A DNA stretch of 64,000 bases from Stenotrophomonas rhizophila (GCF_003751305.1 NZ_RJKV01000002.1:930001-994000), one strand, 5' to 3'; positions 9,492 through 19,313 are shown, counted from the first letter of the stretch. Numbers and translations are program-made. Notes: generated by a model not told the origin, from the sequence alone.

Positions 9492-10454
9492 ATGTTTCCA
9501 ACCATGCTGTTCTCGCTGGTGCTGGCCTTCGTGGCCGTTGTCATTCTGTTCAAGGCCGTGCGGATGGTGCCGCAGGGCTATGAATGGACCGTGGAGCGCT
9601 TCGGCCGCTACACCCACACCATGTCGCCCGGCCTGCATTTCCTGATCCCGATCGTCTATGGGGTCGGCCGCAAGGTGAACATGATGGAGCAGGTGCTGGA
9701 CGTGCCCAGCCAGGAAGTGATCACCAAGGACAACGCCGCCGTGCGCGTGGATGGCGTGGTGTTCTTCCAGGTGCTCGATGCGGCCAAAGCGGCCTACGAG
9801 GTCGCCAACCTGGAGGTGGCGATGATCGCGCTGGTGCAGACCAACATCCGCACCGTGATCGGCTCGATGGACCTGGATGAATCGCTCAGCCAGCGTGAGG
9901 TGATCAATGCCCAGCTGCTGAGCGTGGTCGACCATGCCACCAACCCGTGGGGCGTGAAAGTGAACCGCATCGAGATCCGCGACATCCAGCCGCCGCGCGA
10001 TCTGCTCGATGCGATGGCGCGGCAGATGAAGGCCGAGCGCGAAAAGCGCGCGCAGATCCTGGAAGCCGAAGGCTCGCGTCAGTCCGAGATCCTGCGCGCC
10101 GAAGGCGAGAAGCAGGCCACCGTGCTGGAGGCCGAGGGCCGCAAGGAAGCTGCCTTCCGCGATGCCGAAGCGCGCGAGCGCCTGGCCGAGGCGGAGGCCA
10201 AGGCGACCACGATGGTCTCCGAGGCGATCGCCCAGGGCGACGTGCAGGCGATCAACTACTTCATCGCGCAGAAGTACGTGGAAGCTTTCAAGGAACTGGC
10301 AACCTCGCCGAACCAGAAGCTGGTGCTGATGCCGATGGAGGCCAGCGGCGTCATCGGCTCGATCGCCGGCGTGGCTGAACTGGCGCGCGAAGCGTTCGCC
10401 AAGCAGGAAGAGAAGAAAGCCACGCGCGGCGTCCCGCCGCGGATCGGAGGCTGA
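9492..10454 (+). CDS. qmcA: SPFH/band 7 membrane protein QmcA
   Basis: A stomatin-like protein of 320 residues, anchored by an N-terminal helix (about 3-23), with the SPFH/PHB domain (VPQGYEWTVERFGRY onward), a long Ala/Glu-rich coiled coil (about 180-245) and a charged C-terminus. Such proteins form large rings at the membrane and organise proteases or lipid domains. The ribosome site AAAGGGAG is strong. The gene is followed after one base by an NfeD-family gene, the usual partner. A TATACT -10-like box lies at 9453-9458. Confidence 0.92.
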   Translation: MFPTMLFSLVLAFVAVVILFKAVRMVPQGYEWTVERFGRYTHTMSPGLHFLIPIVYGVGRKVNMMEQVLDVPSQEVITKDNAAVRVDGVVFFQVLDAAKAAYEVANLEVAMIALVQTNIRTVIGSMDLDESLSQREVINAQLLSVVDHATNPWGVKVNRIEIRDIQPPRDLLDAMARQMKAEREKRAQILEAEGSRQSEILRAEGEKQATVLEAEGRKEAAFRDAEARERLAEAEAKATTMVSEAIAQGDVQAINYFIAQKYVEAFKELATSPNQKLVLMPMEASGVIGSIAGVAELAREAFAKQEEKKATRGVPPRIGG

Positions 10455-10455
10455 C

Positions 10456-10887
10456 ATGCGCTGGGAAGTGGTGGCCTGGGGCGCGCTGGCACTGGTGCTG
10501 TTCGCCGCCGAGGCGCTCGCGCCCGGCGCCTTCATGTTGTGGATCGGGATCGGTGCGGCGGCCGTGTTCGTTCTGGTCGCGGTGTTCGCCGACGTCCCCC
10601 TGTTGTGGCAGGTGGTCGCCTTCGTGGTGCTCAGCGTGGTCTCGATCCAGTGCTATCGCCGCTGGGGGCGATCGCACGATCGCCAGAGTGATCAGCCGCT
10701 GTTGAACCGGCGCGCGGAGCAGTTGATCGGGCGGGTAGTGGTGCTCGACCAGGGCATCGTGGCCGGCAAGGGCCGGGCCAAGATCGACGATGCGTTCTGG
10801 GTGGTCGCCGGGCCGGATCTGCCGGCCGGCAGCCCGGTGCGCGTGGTGGCGGTGGAAGGGATGACGCTGAAGGTGCAGCAGGCCTGA
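10456..10887 (+). CDS. NfeD-family membrane protein, partner of QmcA
   Basis: The 143-residue protein has two to three hydrophobic helices (about 5-70) and a C-terminal OB-fold-like domain (LIGRVVVLDQGIVAG through VVAVEGMTLKV), the layout of short NfeD1/YbbJ-type proteins. It starts one base after qmcA ends, so they are coupled. The family is known to pair with SPFH proteins; the molecular job is unclear. Confidence 0.88.
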   Translation: MRWEVVAWGALALVLFAAEALAPGAFMLWIGIGAAAVFVLVAVFADVPLLWQVVAFVVLSVVSIQCYRRWGRSHDRQSDQPLLNRRAEQLIGRVVVLDQGIVAGKGRAKIDDAFWVVAGPDLPAGSPVRVVAVEGMTLKVQQA

Positions 10888-10972
10888 TCCGCGGTTTTCC
10901 CGCACCGCCGCAGGCGTTGTGAAGACGGTTCTGGGATAATGATGGCTTGCCTTCATTCCCCCGGAACCGGTC

Positions 10973-12085
10973 ATGACCCAGAAGACGCTTCTCAACGATA
11001 CCCACCGCGCACTCGGCGCCAAGATGGTCGATTTCGGTGGTTGGGACATGCCCATTCATTACGGTTCGCAGCTGGACGAGCATCATCTGGTGCGCGGCGA
11101 TGCCGGCATGTTCGACGTCAGCCACATGACCGTGGTCGACCTGCGCGGTGAGCAGGTCAAGCCGTTCCTGCGCACGCTGCTGGCCAACTCGGTGGACAAG
11201 CTCAAGGCCACCGGAAAGGCCCTCTACTCGTGCATGCTCAATGCCCGCGGCGGCGTGATCGACGACCTGATCGTCTACTACATGGCTGACGATTTCTTCC
11301 GCATGGTGGTCAACGCCTCGACCCGCGAGAAGGACCTGGCCTGGATCCGCGAGCAGGCGGCAGCCTTCAACGTGGAGGTCATCGAGCGCGAAGACCTGGC
11401 CATCATCGCCGTGCAGGGCCCCACCGCGCGCGAACGCGTGATCGGCCTGCTGGGCGAGGGCGACCGCGCGGCGCTGGAAAAGCTGGGCCGCTTCGCCGCC
11501 CTGGAGACGGCCACCGCCGACGGCACCGCGCTGTTCGTGGCGCGTACCGGCTACACCGGTGAAGACGGTTTCGAGATCCTGCTGCCGCAGACCGCCGTGG
11601 TCGCGTTCTGGAATGCGCTGAGCGCCGCGGGTGTGCGTCCGGCCGGCCTGGGTGCGCGCGATACGCTGCGACTGGAAGCCGGCATGAATCTCTACGGCCA
11701 GGACATGGACGAGGAGATCACGCCTTATGAAGCCGGCCTGGCGTGGACCGTCGCACTGGACGAAGGCCGCGACTTCATCGGGCGCGATGTGCTCGAGGCG
11801 CAGAAGGCGGCCGGTAACGCCCGCCAGCTGATCGGCCTGGTCATGGATGAGAAGGGCGTGCTGCGTCACGGCCAGGTCGTGCTCACCGCCAGCGGCGAGG
11901 GCGAGATCCTGTCCGGCACCTTCTCGCCGACCCTGGGCAAGGGCATCGCGTTCGCCCGCGTGCCGGGTGGCGAACTGGGGGACGTTCGCGTGGATATCCG
12001 AGGCAAGCAGATTCCAGTGCGCGTGGTGAAGTTTCCGTTCGTGCGCGAAGGCCAGGCCCAGCCCGGCGTGTTGATCGACGGCTGA
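10973..12085 (+). CDS. gcvT: Aminomethyltransferase (glycine cleavage T protein)
   Basis: GcvT transfers the methylene group from the aminomethyl-lipoyl arm of GcvH to tetrahydrofolate and releases ammonia. The 370-residue protein shows [22 protein letters not shown], the folate-pocket segment [13 protein letters not shown] and [17 protein letters not shown]. gcvH follows after 97 bases; the P protein gene (gcvP) is not nearby. I found no glycine riboswitch in the short leader. A promoter-like GATAAT lies at 10935-10940. Confidence 0.96.
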   Translation: MTQKTLLNDTHRALGAKMVDFGGWDMPIHYGSQLDEHHLVRGDAGMFDVSHMTVVDLRGEQVKPFLRTLLANSVDKLKATGKALYSCMLNARGGVIDDLIVYYMADDFFRMVVNASTREKDLAWIREQAAAFNVEVIEREDLAIIAVQGPTARERVIGLLGEGDRAALEKLGRFAALETATADGTALFVARTGYTGEDGFEILLPQTAVVAFWNALSAAGVRPAGLGARDTLRLEAGMNLYGQDMDEEITPYEAGLAWTVALDEGRDFIGRDVLEAQKAAGNARQLIGLVMDEKGVLRHGQVVLTASGEGEILSGTFSPTLGKGIAFARVPGGELGDVRVDIRGKQIPVRVVKFPFVREGQAQPGVLIDG

Positions 12086-12182
12086 TGCCGTGATGTATCC
12101 GGTGCGGACGCGTTCGTGTCCGCGCCGGTTGGTTACACTACCCCCGTTTCTTGACCCCCCTGATATTCCTCGGAGCAGTCCC

Positions 12183-12578
12183 ATGAGCGAGATCCCCGGC
12201 GACCTCAAATTCCTCAAGTCCCACGAGTGGGCACGCGTTGAAGGCAGCGGCCGCGTCACCGTCGGTATTTCCGACCACGCCCAGGGCCTGCTTGGCGACC
12301 TGGTCTATGTTGAATTGCCGGAGGTTGGCCAGGAGGTCAAGGCCGGCGAACAGGCTGCCGTGGTCGAGTCGGTCAAGGCCGCTTCGGACGTGTACAGCCC
12401 GATCACCGGCACGGTGGTCGAGGTCAATTCGGCCCTGAGCGACAAGCCGGAAACCATCAACGAAGACGCCTACGGCGACGGCTGGATCTACGTCGTCGAA
12501 GTGGCCGGCCTGGACGAAGTCAACGACCTGCTGGGTCCGGACGACTACGCCGAGCTGCTGGAAAACGAAGATCATTGA
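12183..12578 (+). CDS. gcvH: Glycine cleavage system H protein
   Basis: The lipoyl carrier that shuttles the aminomethyl group between the P, T and L proteins. The 131-residue length is normal. The lipoylated Lys is in [12 protein letters not shown], and KSHEWAR and the C-terminal DDYAELL are typical. The ATG at 12183 follows a GGAG site; upstream in-frame extension is not family-like. A possible own promoter (TTCGTG, 16 bases, TACACT) lies at 12112-12139, so gcvH may be transcribed both with gcvT and alone. Confidence 0.96.
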   Translation: MSEIPGDLKFLKSHEWARVEGSGRVTVGISDHAQGLLGDLVYVELPEVGQEVKAGEQAAVVESVKAASDVYSPITGTVVEVNSALSDKPETINEDAYGDGWIYVVEVAGLDEVNDLLGPDDYAELLENEDH

Positions 12579-12593
12579 TCGTCGTGTCTGCTG

Positions 12594-12627
12594 AAAAACG
12601 GCCGCCTGGGTGCGGCCGTTTTTTTTT
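12594..12627 (+). terminator. Intrinsic terminator after gcvH
   Basis: A GC-rich stem with arms AAAACGGCCGC and GCGGCCGTTTT around a CTGGGT loop runs into a run of nine T. It lies 15 bases after the gcvH stop, the classic rho-independent form. Confidence 0.93.
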
Positions 12628-13189
12628 GCCTGCTTGCCCGGGCATGCGTCGATCGCGTTAGTGGTGCGTGAGGATTGCACTGCGTGCGCGATGGGCGGTG
12701 GTCGCGACGGCAGGCTCATGACGATCGGTTCGGTGCCGATGCGCGCCGGTGATCTGGTCTGCGGCGACGCGCCGACGGCATGCCCAGCAGGCATCCAAGC
12801 GGGTGTGCGGCGACGTTCAATGGCGAACGCCAGGCGCGAACATGTCGGTGCCGAACGGTCAAAAGTTTGCGCAGTTACGCGAATCGGGTCGAAAAAAGCG
12901 CGGGCAGATGTGAAAAGTTTTGCGGTCTGTTTAAGGTGCGCACGGGGAGTCCCGTGGCGGGGGTGATGGCATGCGATGCGCGCGTGCCGTTGCGGGGCGG
13001 CGCACGCCGATGTTGCGATGTCGCTACACGAAAGTGCTTCTTTTAAGTGTTTTTCTTTTCTGGGTTGTCAGCGTTTGATTGCGCGGAGTGTTCGCGCTGG
13101 CGGTGGCATGGCGCTCTGGTCGGGGCGCTGACGGGTACGGCAAGGGGCGCGCCGCAAGGCGCCGGTGTGAAAATTTTTCGCCGGGGTTG
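12628..13189. other. Long intergenic stretch without recognisable gene
   Basis: About 560 bases between the gcvH terminator and the promoter of the histone-like gene. The only open frames are short, without family-like content or ribosome sites. An AT-richer patch (about 13030-13080) stands out from the high-GC surroundings. No tRNA or known riboswitch shape was recognised. An unannotated small RNA is possible but not supported. Confidence 0.5.
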
Positions 13190-13218
13190 TTGACAGTGAA
13201 AAAAAGCGTGATTAGGTT
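13190..13218 (+). promoter_or_regulatory. Sigma-70-type promoter for the histone H1-like gene
   Basis: A perfect -35 box TTGACA (13190-13195), a 17-base spacer and a -10 box TAGGTT (13213-13218). The next gene starts at 13506, so transcription from here would give a leader of about 280 bases. Confidence 0.65.
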
Positions 13219-13505
13219 TCGCCTCAGCAGACCTTGCCTGCGAACAGAGTGAGCAGAATCGACATCAAGTCGCGAAGCACAACCTGGACATCCACCTCGC
13301 GTCCCATGACGGTGGAGATGGCTTCGCTTCCTCCGGCGAACCGCAAGTTCCTTTCCTCTTCGATACCTGCCTGGCCACATGCGGCGGGTGTCACCGTATC
13401 CGTCACGACGCGCATGACGCGACGGCGGTCCCCGCGACGCAGCAACGGCGGGTTTGCTTTACCTGGGCGTTTCCACTCCATAGATCACTGACGAGGAGCC
13501 ATCCC

Positions 13506-14096
13506 ATGGCAACCAAGAAAGCTGCGAAGAAAAAGCCGGCCGCCAAAAAGGCAGCCAAGAAGGTCGCTAAAAAGGCGACTGCCAAGAAGGCCGTGAAGAA
13601 GGTAGCCAAGAAGGCGGCTGCCAAGAAGACGGTGAAGAAGGCGGCCAAGAAGGCGACCGCTCGCAAGGCAGCAGTGAAAAAGACGGCAAAGAAGGCAGTG
13701 AAGAAGACTGCGAAGAAGGCCGCCACCAAGAAGACCGCGAAGAAGGCAGTGAAGAAGACGGCGAAGAAGGCCGTCAAGAAGACTGCAAAGAAGGCAGCTG
13801 CCAAGAAGACCGCGAAAAAGGCGGTAAAGAAGACGGCCAAGAAGGCGACCCGCAAGGTAGCCAAGAAGGCCGCTCCGAAGAAGGCTGCCAAGAAGACCGC
13901 GAAGAAGACCGCCAAGAAGGCCACCCGCAAGGTAGCCAAGAAGGCCACCGCCAAGAAGGCGACTGCCCGCAAGGCTCCGGCCAAGAAGGCATCCGCGAAG
14001 AAGGCAGTGAAGAAGGTTGCAAAGCGCAAGCCGGCCGTTCGCAAGAAGAAGGCCGCACCGGTCGCACTGCCGGCAACCCCGGCACCGCTGATCTGA
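13506..14096 (+). CDS. Histone H1-like Lys/Ala-rich DNA-binding protein
   Basis: A 196-residue protein built almost only from Lys, Ala, Val, Thr and Arg, in repeats of the type KKAAKK, KKTAKKAVKK and ATRKVAKKA, resembling the C-terminal tail of eukaryotic histone H1 and bacterial HctB/AlgP-like proteins. Such tails bind DNA without sequence preference and compact the nucleoid. There is no globular domain; the tail ends VALPATPAPLI. The ribosome site GACGAGGAG is good. The codon repeats make this locus prone to length change by slippage. A long leader and its own terminator show a single-gene unit. Confidence 0.9.
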   Translation: MATKKAAKKKPAAKKAAKKVAKKATAKKAVKKVAKKAAAKKTVKKAAKKATARKAAVKKTAKKAVKKTAKKAATKKTAKKAVKKTAKKAVKKTAKKAAAKKTAKKAVKKTAKKATRKVAKKAAPKKAAKKTAKKTAKKATRKVAKKATAKKATARKAPAKKASAKKAVKKVAKRKPAVRKKKAAPVALPATPAPLI

Positions 14097-14121
14097 GTTT
14101 TTCCCGATAGCCGTACCTGAG

Positions 14122-14160
14122 ACTCCTTCCCTGGCAGCCCAGCGGGGAAGGAGTTTTTTT
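14122..14160 (+). terminator. Intrinsic terminator after the histone-like gene
   Basis: Arms ACTCCTTCCC and GGGGAAGGAGT around a short loop, followed by seven T. It is 25 bases after the stop codon. Confidence 0.92.
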
Positions 14161-14181
14161 ATGGGCGGTACCAAAAACCAC

Positions 14182-14210
14182 AAAAAAGGCGGCCATCCGG
14201 CCGCCTTTTT
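14182..14210. terminator. Bidirectional terminator hairpin
   Basis: Arms AAAAAAGGCGGCC and GGCCGCCTTTTT with an ATCC loop. Because an A-run precedes and a T-run follows, it can act on both strands, mainly for the minus-strand gene that ends at 14232. Confidence 0.88.
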
Positions 14211-14231
14211 CAATGCCACGTGCGGGCAGGA

Positions 14232-15626
14232 TCAGCGCGGCGAAGCGACCGCGCGGTTCGACGACACGCCCTTGCGCTTGCCTTGCGGGGCGGCATCCTC
14301 GGCCATCAGGCTGTCGCTGCCGAAGTCGGTGTCCACGTCCAGCCAGCGCTGGGTCGGCAGGCCCATGGCCTGGTCCAGTACGGTGGGCAGCAGGCCGCTG
14401 GGCAGGCTGCTTTCGCCGTTCCACATGATGGCGATGCCGAGGTCGCGTTCGGGCACCAGCGCGACCAGGCCGCGATAACCCTGGACGGCACCGGCGTGGA
14501 AGATCACTTCATGGCCGGCGTAATCGAAGGTGCGCCAACCCAGTGCATAGCCGGCCGAGTTGAGGCGTTCGCGGCGCCAGCCCGAGCGCATCTCACCGGG
14601 GGTGCTGATCAGGCTGGCGTGCAGCGTGGCCAGCAACGGGGCGGGCAGGACGTCGGGGCGATGGCCGGTGTGTGCCAGCAGCCACTGCGCCATGTCACTG
14701 GCACTGGCATTGACGCCGGCGGCCGGGGCGAGCCGGTAATAGGTCGGCTTGGGCGTGAGCGCGACCCAGCCGTTGCGGCTGCGCACGTGCGGGCGCGCCC
14801 AGCGCGAGCTGGCCTGGATGCCGGCCAGGCCGAGGCTGGCGTCATCCATGCCCAGCGGCTTGAACAGGCGGCGCTCGACGGACTGTTCGTAGAAGCTGCC
14901 GGAGGCGGCGTAGACCACATCACCGATCAGGCTGAAGGCCACGTTCTGGTAGGCATAGCAGTCGCCGGGCAGGCACTTGAGCGAGGTGGCCGCCAGCTTG
15001 TGGGTGAGCGTGTAGTACTCGGCGTTGGCTTCGACGTCGCGGTCGTAGGCGTTGTAGGGCAGGCCAACGCGGTGACTGAGCAGATCGGCCACGGTCAGGC
15101 GCTCGGTCGCTTCGGGCGTGCTCAACTGGAAGCCGGGCACGTAGTCGGTGACCTTGCTGTCCCAGCGCAGCGTGCCATCGTTGACCAGCAGGCCGGCCAT
15201 GGTGCCGGCGAAGGCCTTGGACAGCGAGGCCAGGCGGAATACGGTGTGCGCGTCGACCTGCTGCGGATTGTTGACGTCGGTGACACCGTAACCGCGCGCG
15301 CTGAGCACGCGGCCGCCCTGGACGATCGCAACGGCCATGCCGGGTACGCGCTCGCCGTAGGTGAGCTGCTGCGCCATCGATTCGATCGAGGCCACGTTGA
15401 AGCTCTGCGCGGGCGGCTGCACTTTCAGGCCGGCCGGGGTGGTGCGATACGCGGCAGGCTGGGTATGCGGGGCGGCGCTCGGCGCCGATTCCTCGATATT
15501 GACCGGGAACCCGGCGGGCGCAGCGGCGGGTGTCTGTGCAGTGGAAGACATGGCGATGGGCATCAACATGCCCAACAACCCGGTTGCCGCCGAACGGATC
15601 GGTCGGCGCCTGTTGTTCTGGTTCAT
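14232..15626 (-). CDS. Exported beta-lactamase-family serine hydrolase
   Basis: A 464-residue protein with an N-terminal export signal (about 1-30) and the class C beta-lactamase/penicillin-binding fold: nucleophile motif SLSK (SxxK), YQN as the YxN motif and FHAGAVQG near the position of the KTG/HxG motif. Members include esterases, D-aminopeptidases and PBP-like enzymes; true beta-lactamase activity is not implied. The substrate cannot be read from the sequence. It stands alone, with terminators behind and a palindromic site (15702-15720) upstream. Confidence 0.82.
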   Translation of the reverse strand: MNQNNRRRPIRSAATGLLGMLMPIAMSSTAQTPAAAPAGFPVNIEESAPSAAPHTQPAAYRTTPAGLKVQPPAQSFNVASIESMAQQLTYGERVPGMAVAIVQGGRVLSARGYGVTDVNNPQQVDAHTVFRLASLSKAFAGTMAGLLVNDGTLRWDSKVTDYVPGFQLSTPEATERLTVADLLSHRVGLPYNAYDRDVEANAEYYTLTHKLAATSLKCLPGDCYAYQNVAFSLIGDVVYAASGSFYEQSVERRLFKPLGMDDASLGLAGIQASSRWARPHVRSRNGWVALTPKPTYYRLAPAAGVNASASDMAQWLLAHTGHRPDVLPAPLLATLHASLISTPGEMRSGWRRERLNSAGYALGWRTFDYAGHEVIFHAGAVQGYRGLVALVPERDLGIAIMWNGESSLPSGLLPTVLDQAMGLPTQRWLDVDTDFGSDSLMAEDAAPQGKRKGVSSNRAVASPR

Positions 15627-15701
15627 CGTATGGGTGCCCGTGCGCGACTGCTGTGACCGATTCTAGCGCCGCTTTTCGTGATTGCACAAACGAAACGAAG
15701 A

Positions 15702-15720
15702 TGAATGCGTATCGCATTGA
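15702..15720. promoter_or_regulatory. Palindromic operator candidate
   Basis: TGAATGCG-TAT-CGCATTGA is an inverted repeat with one mismatch, about 75 bases upstream of the serine hydrolase start. Its AATGCG..CGCATT core is loosely like Fur-type sites. The regulator is not known. Confidence 0.35.
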
Positions 15721-15792
15721 AAATACGCGGGTTTTGCCGATCTCCAAAGGATCCCTTGCCCGGGCGGTAAGGACGGTCCAGCGCACCCCTGT

Positions 15793-17381
15793 TCAGGCAG
15801 TGGCGGCGGTCCGGATCCAATGCGCTGCACGCTCGGCGATCATCAGGGTCGGGGCATTGGTGTTGCCGCTGACCAGGCGCGGCATCACCGACGCGTCCAC
15901 CACCCGCAGCCGCTGGGTGCCATGCACGCGCAGGGTCGGATCGACCACGGCCTCGGCATGTTGCCCCATCGCGCAGGTGCCGACCGGGTGGTAGATGGTC
16001 TCGGCCTTGGCCCGGATGAAGGCTTCCAGTGCCGCGTCGTCCAGCGCGTCGTGCGGGGGGAAGACCGGCGCGCCGCGCCAGCGGTCGAAGGCGGGCTGGT
16101 GCAGTATCCGGGCCGACAGGCGCGCACATTCGAGCATCATCTTCAGGTCGTGGCCCTCCGCATCGCCGAGGTAGTTGGCGTGGATGCGCGGCGGTGAGCG
16201 CGCATCGGCATCACGCAGGCGCAGCTGCCCGCGGCTGCGTGGGTGCAGCGGGCAGGCATGCAGCGTGTAGCCATCGCCCGGCAGCCGGTGGCGGCCGTGG
16301 TTGTCCAGCATCGCCGGGACGAAATGGAACTGGATGTCGGCACCGGCATCGGTGGCCAGCGACGAGCGGGCGAAGCCGCCGGCCTCGGCCAGGTTGCTGG
16401 TGCCGGCACCGCGGCGGCCGCGCAGGAAGTAGTCCACGGCGATGCGCAGCTCGTTGCTGCGGTCGTAGCTGACGCCCGGTGTGGTGTGCACGACGGTGCA
16501 GATGTCCAGGTGGTCGTGCAGGTTGCGGCCGACACCGGGCAGATCCACGCGCGGGGTGATGCCGTGGCAGCGCAACGTGTCCGCCTCGCCGATACCGGAG
16601 AGCATCAGCAGGTGCGGGGAATGGATGGCGCCGGCGCTGAGGATCACCTCGACCGCCGCGCGTGCATGGAGGTGGTGGCGGCCGCGTCGATAGTGCACGC
16701 CGGTCGCCGTCGTGCCCTCGAAGCTCAGCGCGGTCGCCTGCGCACCGGTAAGCACCGTCAGGTTGCGCCGGTGGCGAGCAGGGCGCAGGTAGGCGTCCGC
16801 GCTCGAACACCGTGCACCGTCGCGCTGGGTGACCTGGTACAGCCCTGCGCCGAGCTGCTGGTCACCGTTGAAGTCCGCATTGTGGAGATGGCCGGCTTGC
16901 TGGGCGGCGGCGATGAACGCGGCCGAGAGGGGATTGTGGTGGCGCAGGTCGGACACCGACAGCGGTCCTGCGGCGCCGTGCAGCGCGCTGGCGCCGCGGC
17001 TGTTGCGCTCGCTGTGCAGGAACCAGGGCAGCACCTCGTCCCAGCCCCAGCCGGTGGCACCACCCGCTTCCCAGCCGTCGTAGTCGGCCGGTACGCCGCG
17101 CACGTAGCACATCGCATTGATCGAGCTCGAGCCCCCCAGCACCTTGCCGCGCGGCCACCACAGGCGACGGCCGTCCAGCGCAGGCTCGGGCTCGGTCTCC
17201 AGATTCCAGTTGATGCGGCGGTTGTTGACCAGCCGCGCCAGGCCCGCCGGCATGTGGAGAAGGGGTTGGTGTCGCGCGGACCGGCTTCCAGCAGCAATAC
17301 CCGGCAGGCCGGGTCCTCGCTGAGCCGGTGGGCCAGCACGCAGCCGGCAGAACCGGCTCCAATCACGATGTAGTCGTACAT
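15793..17381 (-). pseudogene. GMC-family FAD oxidoreductase, broken by one-base frameshift
   Basis: A choline/alcohol-dehydrogenase-like flavoenzyme. The N-terminal FAD motif is in one frame ([20 protein letters not shown], then [13 protein letters not shown], from 17381) and the rest is in another ([39 protein letters not shown], and the C-terminal HPVGTCAMG). The break is near 17250-17260, where the codons read TTC TCC ACA TGC; one extra base before CAC would restore F-x-HMPAG. The span of 1589 bases is one short of 530 codons. Everything else is well preserved, so this is a very recent mutation or a sequencing error. Confidence 0.8.
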
Positions 17382-17581
17382 GCCGCTCCTTGCCGGGGTG
17401 CGCACCGAGCATAAGACAGGTTGCGGCAGGCAGGGGCTGCGGGGTGCGTCACGCAGCGTTGCGCCGATGGGCGTGCCGGAGGCTGGCGATGTTGCGGTGC
17501 ATCGTTTACCTTGCGCGCTTCGACGCCCGGAGTTCCCCACATGCTGCCGTTGCAACGCCCCTTGTGCGCGCAGAGCGGGCA

Positions 17582-18925
17582 ATGACCGCGGCGACCGGGA
17601 CCGGGACCGGCACGGCAGCCGGTGGCATGCTGAGTGCGTGGCGGCGTTCGCCACCGCTGATCTGGGCCTCGCTGTATTTCTTCTGCCTGCTGAGCGGCTA
17701 CTACGTGCTGCGCCCGGTGCGCGAAGCGATGGCGGCCTCCTCCGATCTGCAGACGGTGTTCCCGCTGCCGTTGATCGAGTGGTTCGCCGGCCATGGGATC
17801 GCCCTGCAGGACTTCGTGCTGCAGTTCCTGTTCACCTGCGTGTTCTTCATCATGCTGGTGCTGCAGCCGCTGTACGGCGCGCTGGTGAGCCGCTATCCGC
17901 GCCGGGTATTCCTGCCGGTGGTGTACGGGTTCTTCATCGTCACCCTGCTCGGGTTCTACGTGATGTTCGACACCGGCGTGCCCGGGCGCGGCATGGCGTT
18001 CTTCTTCTGGATCACCGTCTTCAACCTGTTCGCGGTGGCCGTGTTCTGGAGCTTCATGGCCGACGTGTTCTCCAACGTGGAGGCGCGCGCGTACTACGGC
18101 TATCTCGGCGCGGCCGGGACGATCGGCGCATTCCTTGGGCCGATCATCACCTCGGCGCTGGTGCAGCGGGTCGGCATCGCCAATCTGATGCTGGTCTCGG
18201 CCGGCTTCCTGTTGATCTGCCTGGGCTGCATCTGGCGGCTGCGGCTGTGGGCGGTGGCACGCGAACAGGAGCGGGAACTGGTCTCCGGCGAGACGCCGAT
18301 GGGCGGCAGCGTGTTCGATGGCCTGAAGCTGATCGTGCGTGAGCCGATGCTGCGCTGGCTGGCGCTGATGGTGCTGTTCGGCGTGGGCGTAGGCACCATG
18401 CTCTACAACGAGCAGGCCTCGATCGTACGACGCCTGTACACCGACCCTGCCGCCAGCACGGCGTTCTTCTCGCGCGTGGATCTGGCCGTGAACGCGCTGA
18501 CCCTGATCATCCAGCTCGGCGCGACGCGCTGGCTGCTGTCGCGGTACGGGATCGCACCCGCACTGCTGATTCCCGGGGTGGCGATCATCATCGGGTTCTC
18601 GATCCTGGCCGCCTCGCCGCTGCCGCTGATGGTGGCGATGGTCCAGGTCATGACCCGCGCCAGCGAATTCTCGCTGGCCAAACCGGCGCGCGAGACGATC
18701 TACACCCGTGTGGACCGCCAGTGGCGCTACAAGGCCGGCGCGGCGATCGACACTGTGGTCTACCGCGGTGCGGACCTGACCTTCGCCTGGGTGCACAAGG
18801 GGCTGTCCCTGTTCGGCTCGCACATCGTGTTCCTCGGTGGCCTGGTCGTGGCCGGTGCCATGACCGTCGCCGCCCTTGGCCTGCTGCGCGAAGAAAAGAA
18901 GCTGCCGGGCGAGCGCCCGGAGTAA
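17582..18925 (+). CDS. MFS/ATP-ADP-carrier-like multi-pass transporter
   Basis: A 447-residue membrane protein with about 12 hydrophobic helices. The N-terminal [12 protein letters not shown] and the conserved Pro/Arg-rich loops fit the family often annotated as NTP/NDP exchange transporter or major-facilitator protein. The substrate is not known. I chose the ATG at 17582, 12 residues ahead of the first conserved segment; an upstream in-frame start would add a polar stretch unlike the family. The gene is divergent from the GMC gene, 200 bases away. Confidence 0.75.
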   Translation: MTAATGTGTGTAAGGMLSAWRRSPPLIWASLYFFCLLSGYYVLRPVREAMAASSDLQTVFPLPLIEWFAGHGIALQDFVLQFLFTCVFFIMLVLQPLYGALVSRYPRRVFLPVVYGFFIVTLLGFYVMFDTGVPGRGMAFFFWITVFNLFAVAVFWSFMADVFSNVEARAYYGYLGAAGTIGAFLGPIITSALVQRVGIANLMLVSAGFLLICLGCIWRLRLWAVAREQERELVSGETPMGGSVFDGLKLIVREPMLRWLALMVLFGVGVGTMLYNEQASIVRRLYTDPAASTAFFSRVDLAVNALTLIIQLGATRWLLSRYGIAPALLIPGVAIIIGFSILAASPLPLMVAMVQVMTRASEFSLAKPARETIYTRVDRQWRYKAGAAIDTVVYRGADLTFAWVHKGLSLFGSHIVFLGGLVVAGAMTVAALGLLREEKKLPGERPE

Positions 18926-18956
18926 GCTCTCTGCATTACGTTCTGGAAGCCTGCCC

Positions 18957-19313
18957 ATGTATTGGATCGCGCTGTCACTGACCTTGCTGGTCGCCCTGCT
19001 GCACGTGTACTTCCTGGTCCTGGAAATGTTCCTGTGGACCAAGCCGCTGGGATTGAAAACCTTCCGCAATACGCCGGAAAAAGCGCAGGCCACGCGGGTG
19101 CTGGCGGCCAATCAAGGGCTGTACAACGGCTTCCTTGCCGCGGGCCTGTTCTGGGGCCTGTTCGATCATCTGCCGATGCTGGTGAACTTCTCGCTGGGCT
19201 GCGTGATCGTGGCTGGCTGCTATGGCGCGTACAGCGTCAACAAGCGGATCTTCTTCATCCAGGCTGTGCCGGCGATCCTGGCCGTGGCGGCATGGTGGAT
19301 GGTGCCGGCCTGA
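18957..19313 (+). CDS. DUF1304 family membrane protein
   Basis: A 118-residue protein with four predicted helices. The EMFLWTKP segment in helix one, NQGLYNGFLAAGL and the final AVAAWWM match the DUF1304 family, whose function is unknown. It lies 31 bases after the transporter gene on the same strand and is probably co-transcribed with it. GTAG-type repeats follow at once. Confidence 0.85.
   Translation: MYWIALSLTLLVALLHVYFLVLEMFLWTKPLGLKTFRNTPEKAQATRVLAANQGLYNGFLAAGLFWGLFDHLPMLVNFSLGCVIVAGCYGAYSVNKRIFFIQAVPAILAVAAWWMVPA

Noticed and set aside
10890..10972. Glycine riboswitch before gcvT
   Set aside because: The leader is only about 85 bases, with no aptamer-like conserved core.
12610..13046. 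Short plus-strand open frames in the gap after gcvH
   Set aside because: The first begins inside the terminator stem; none has a ribosome site or protein-like sequence.
13224..13491. Small protein in the histone leader on either strand (85 residues each)
   Set aside because: No ribosome sites, low complexity and overlap of both strands; kept as leader.
13403..14219. Long minus-strand open frames rich in Phe/Leu/Ala opposite the histone-like gene
   Set aside because: They are the antisense reading of Lys/Ala codon repeats, have no ribosome site and no family-like composition.
14232..15626. Antibiotic-resistance beta-lactamase
   Set aside because: The fold and SxxK are shared with esterases and peptidases; motifs do not specify AmpC activity.
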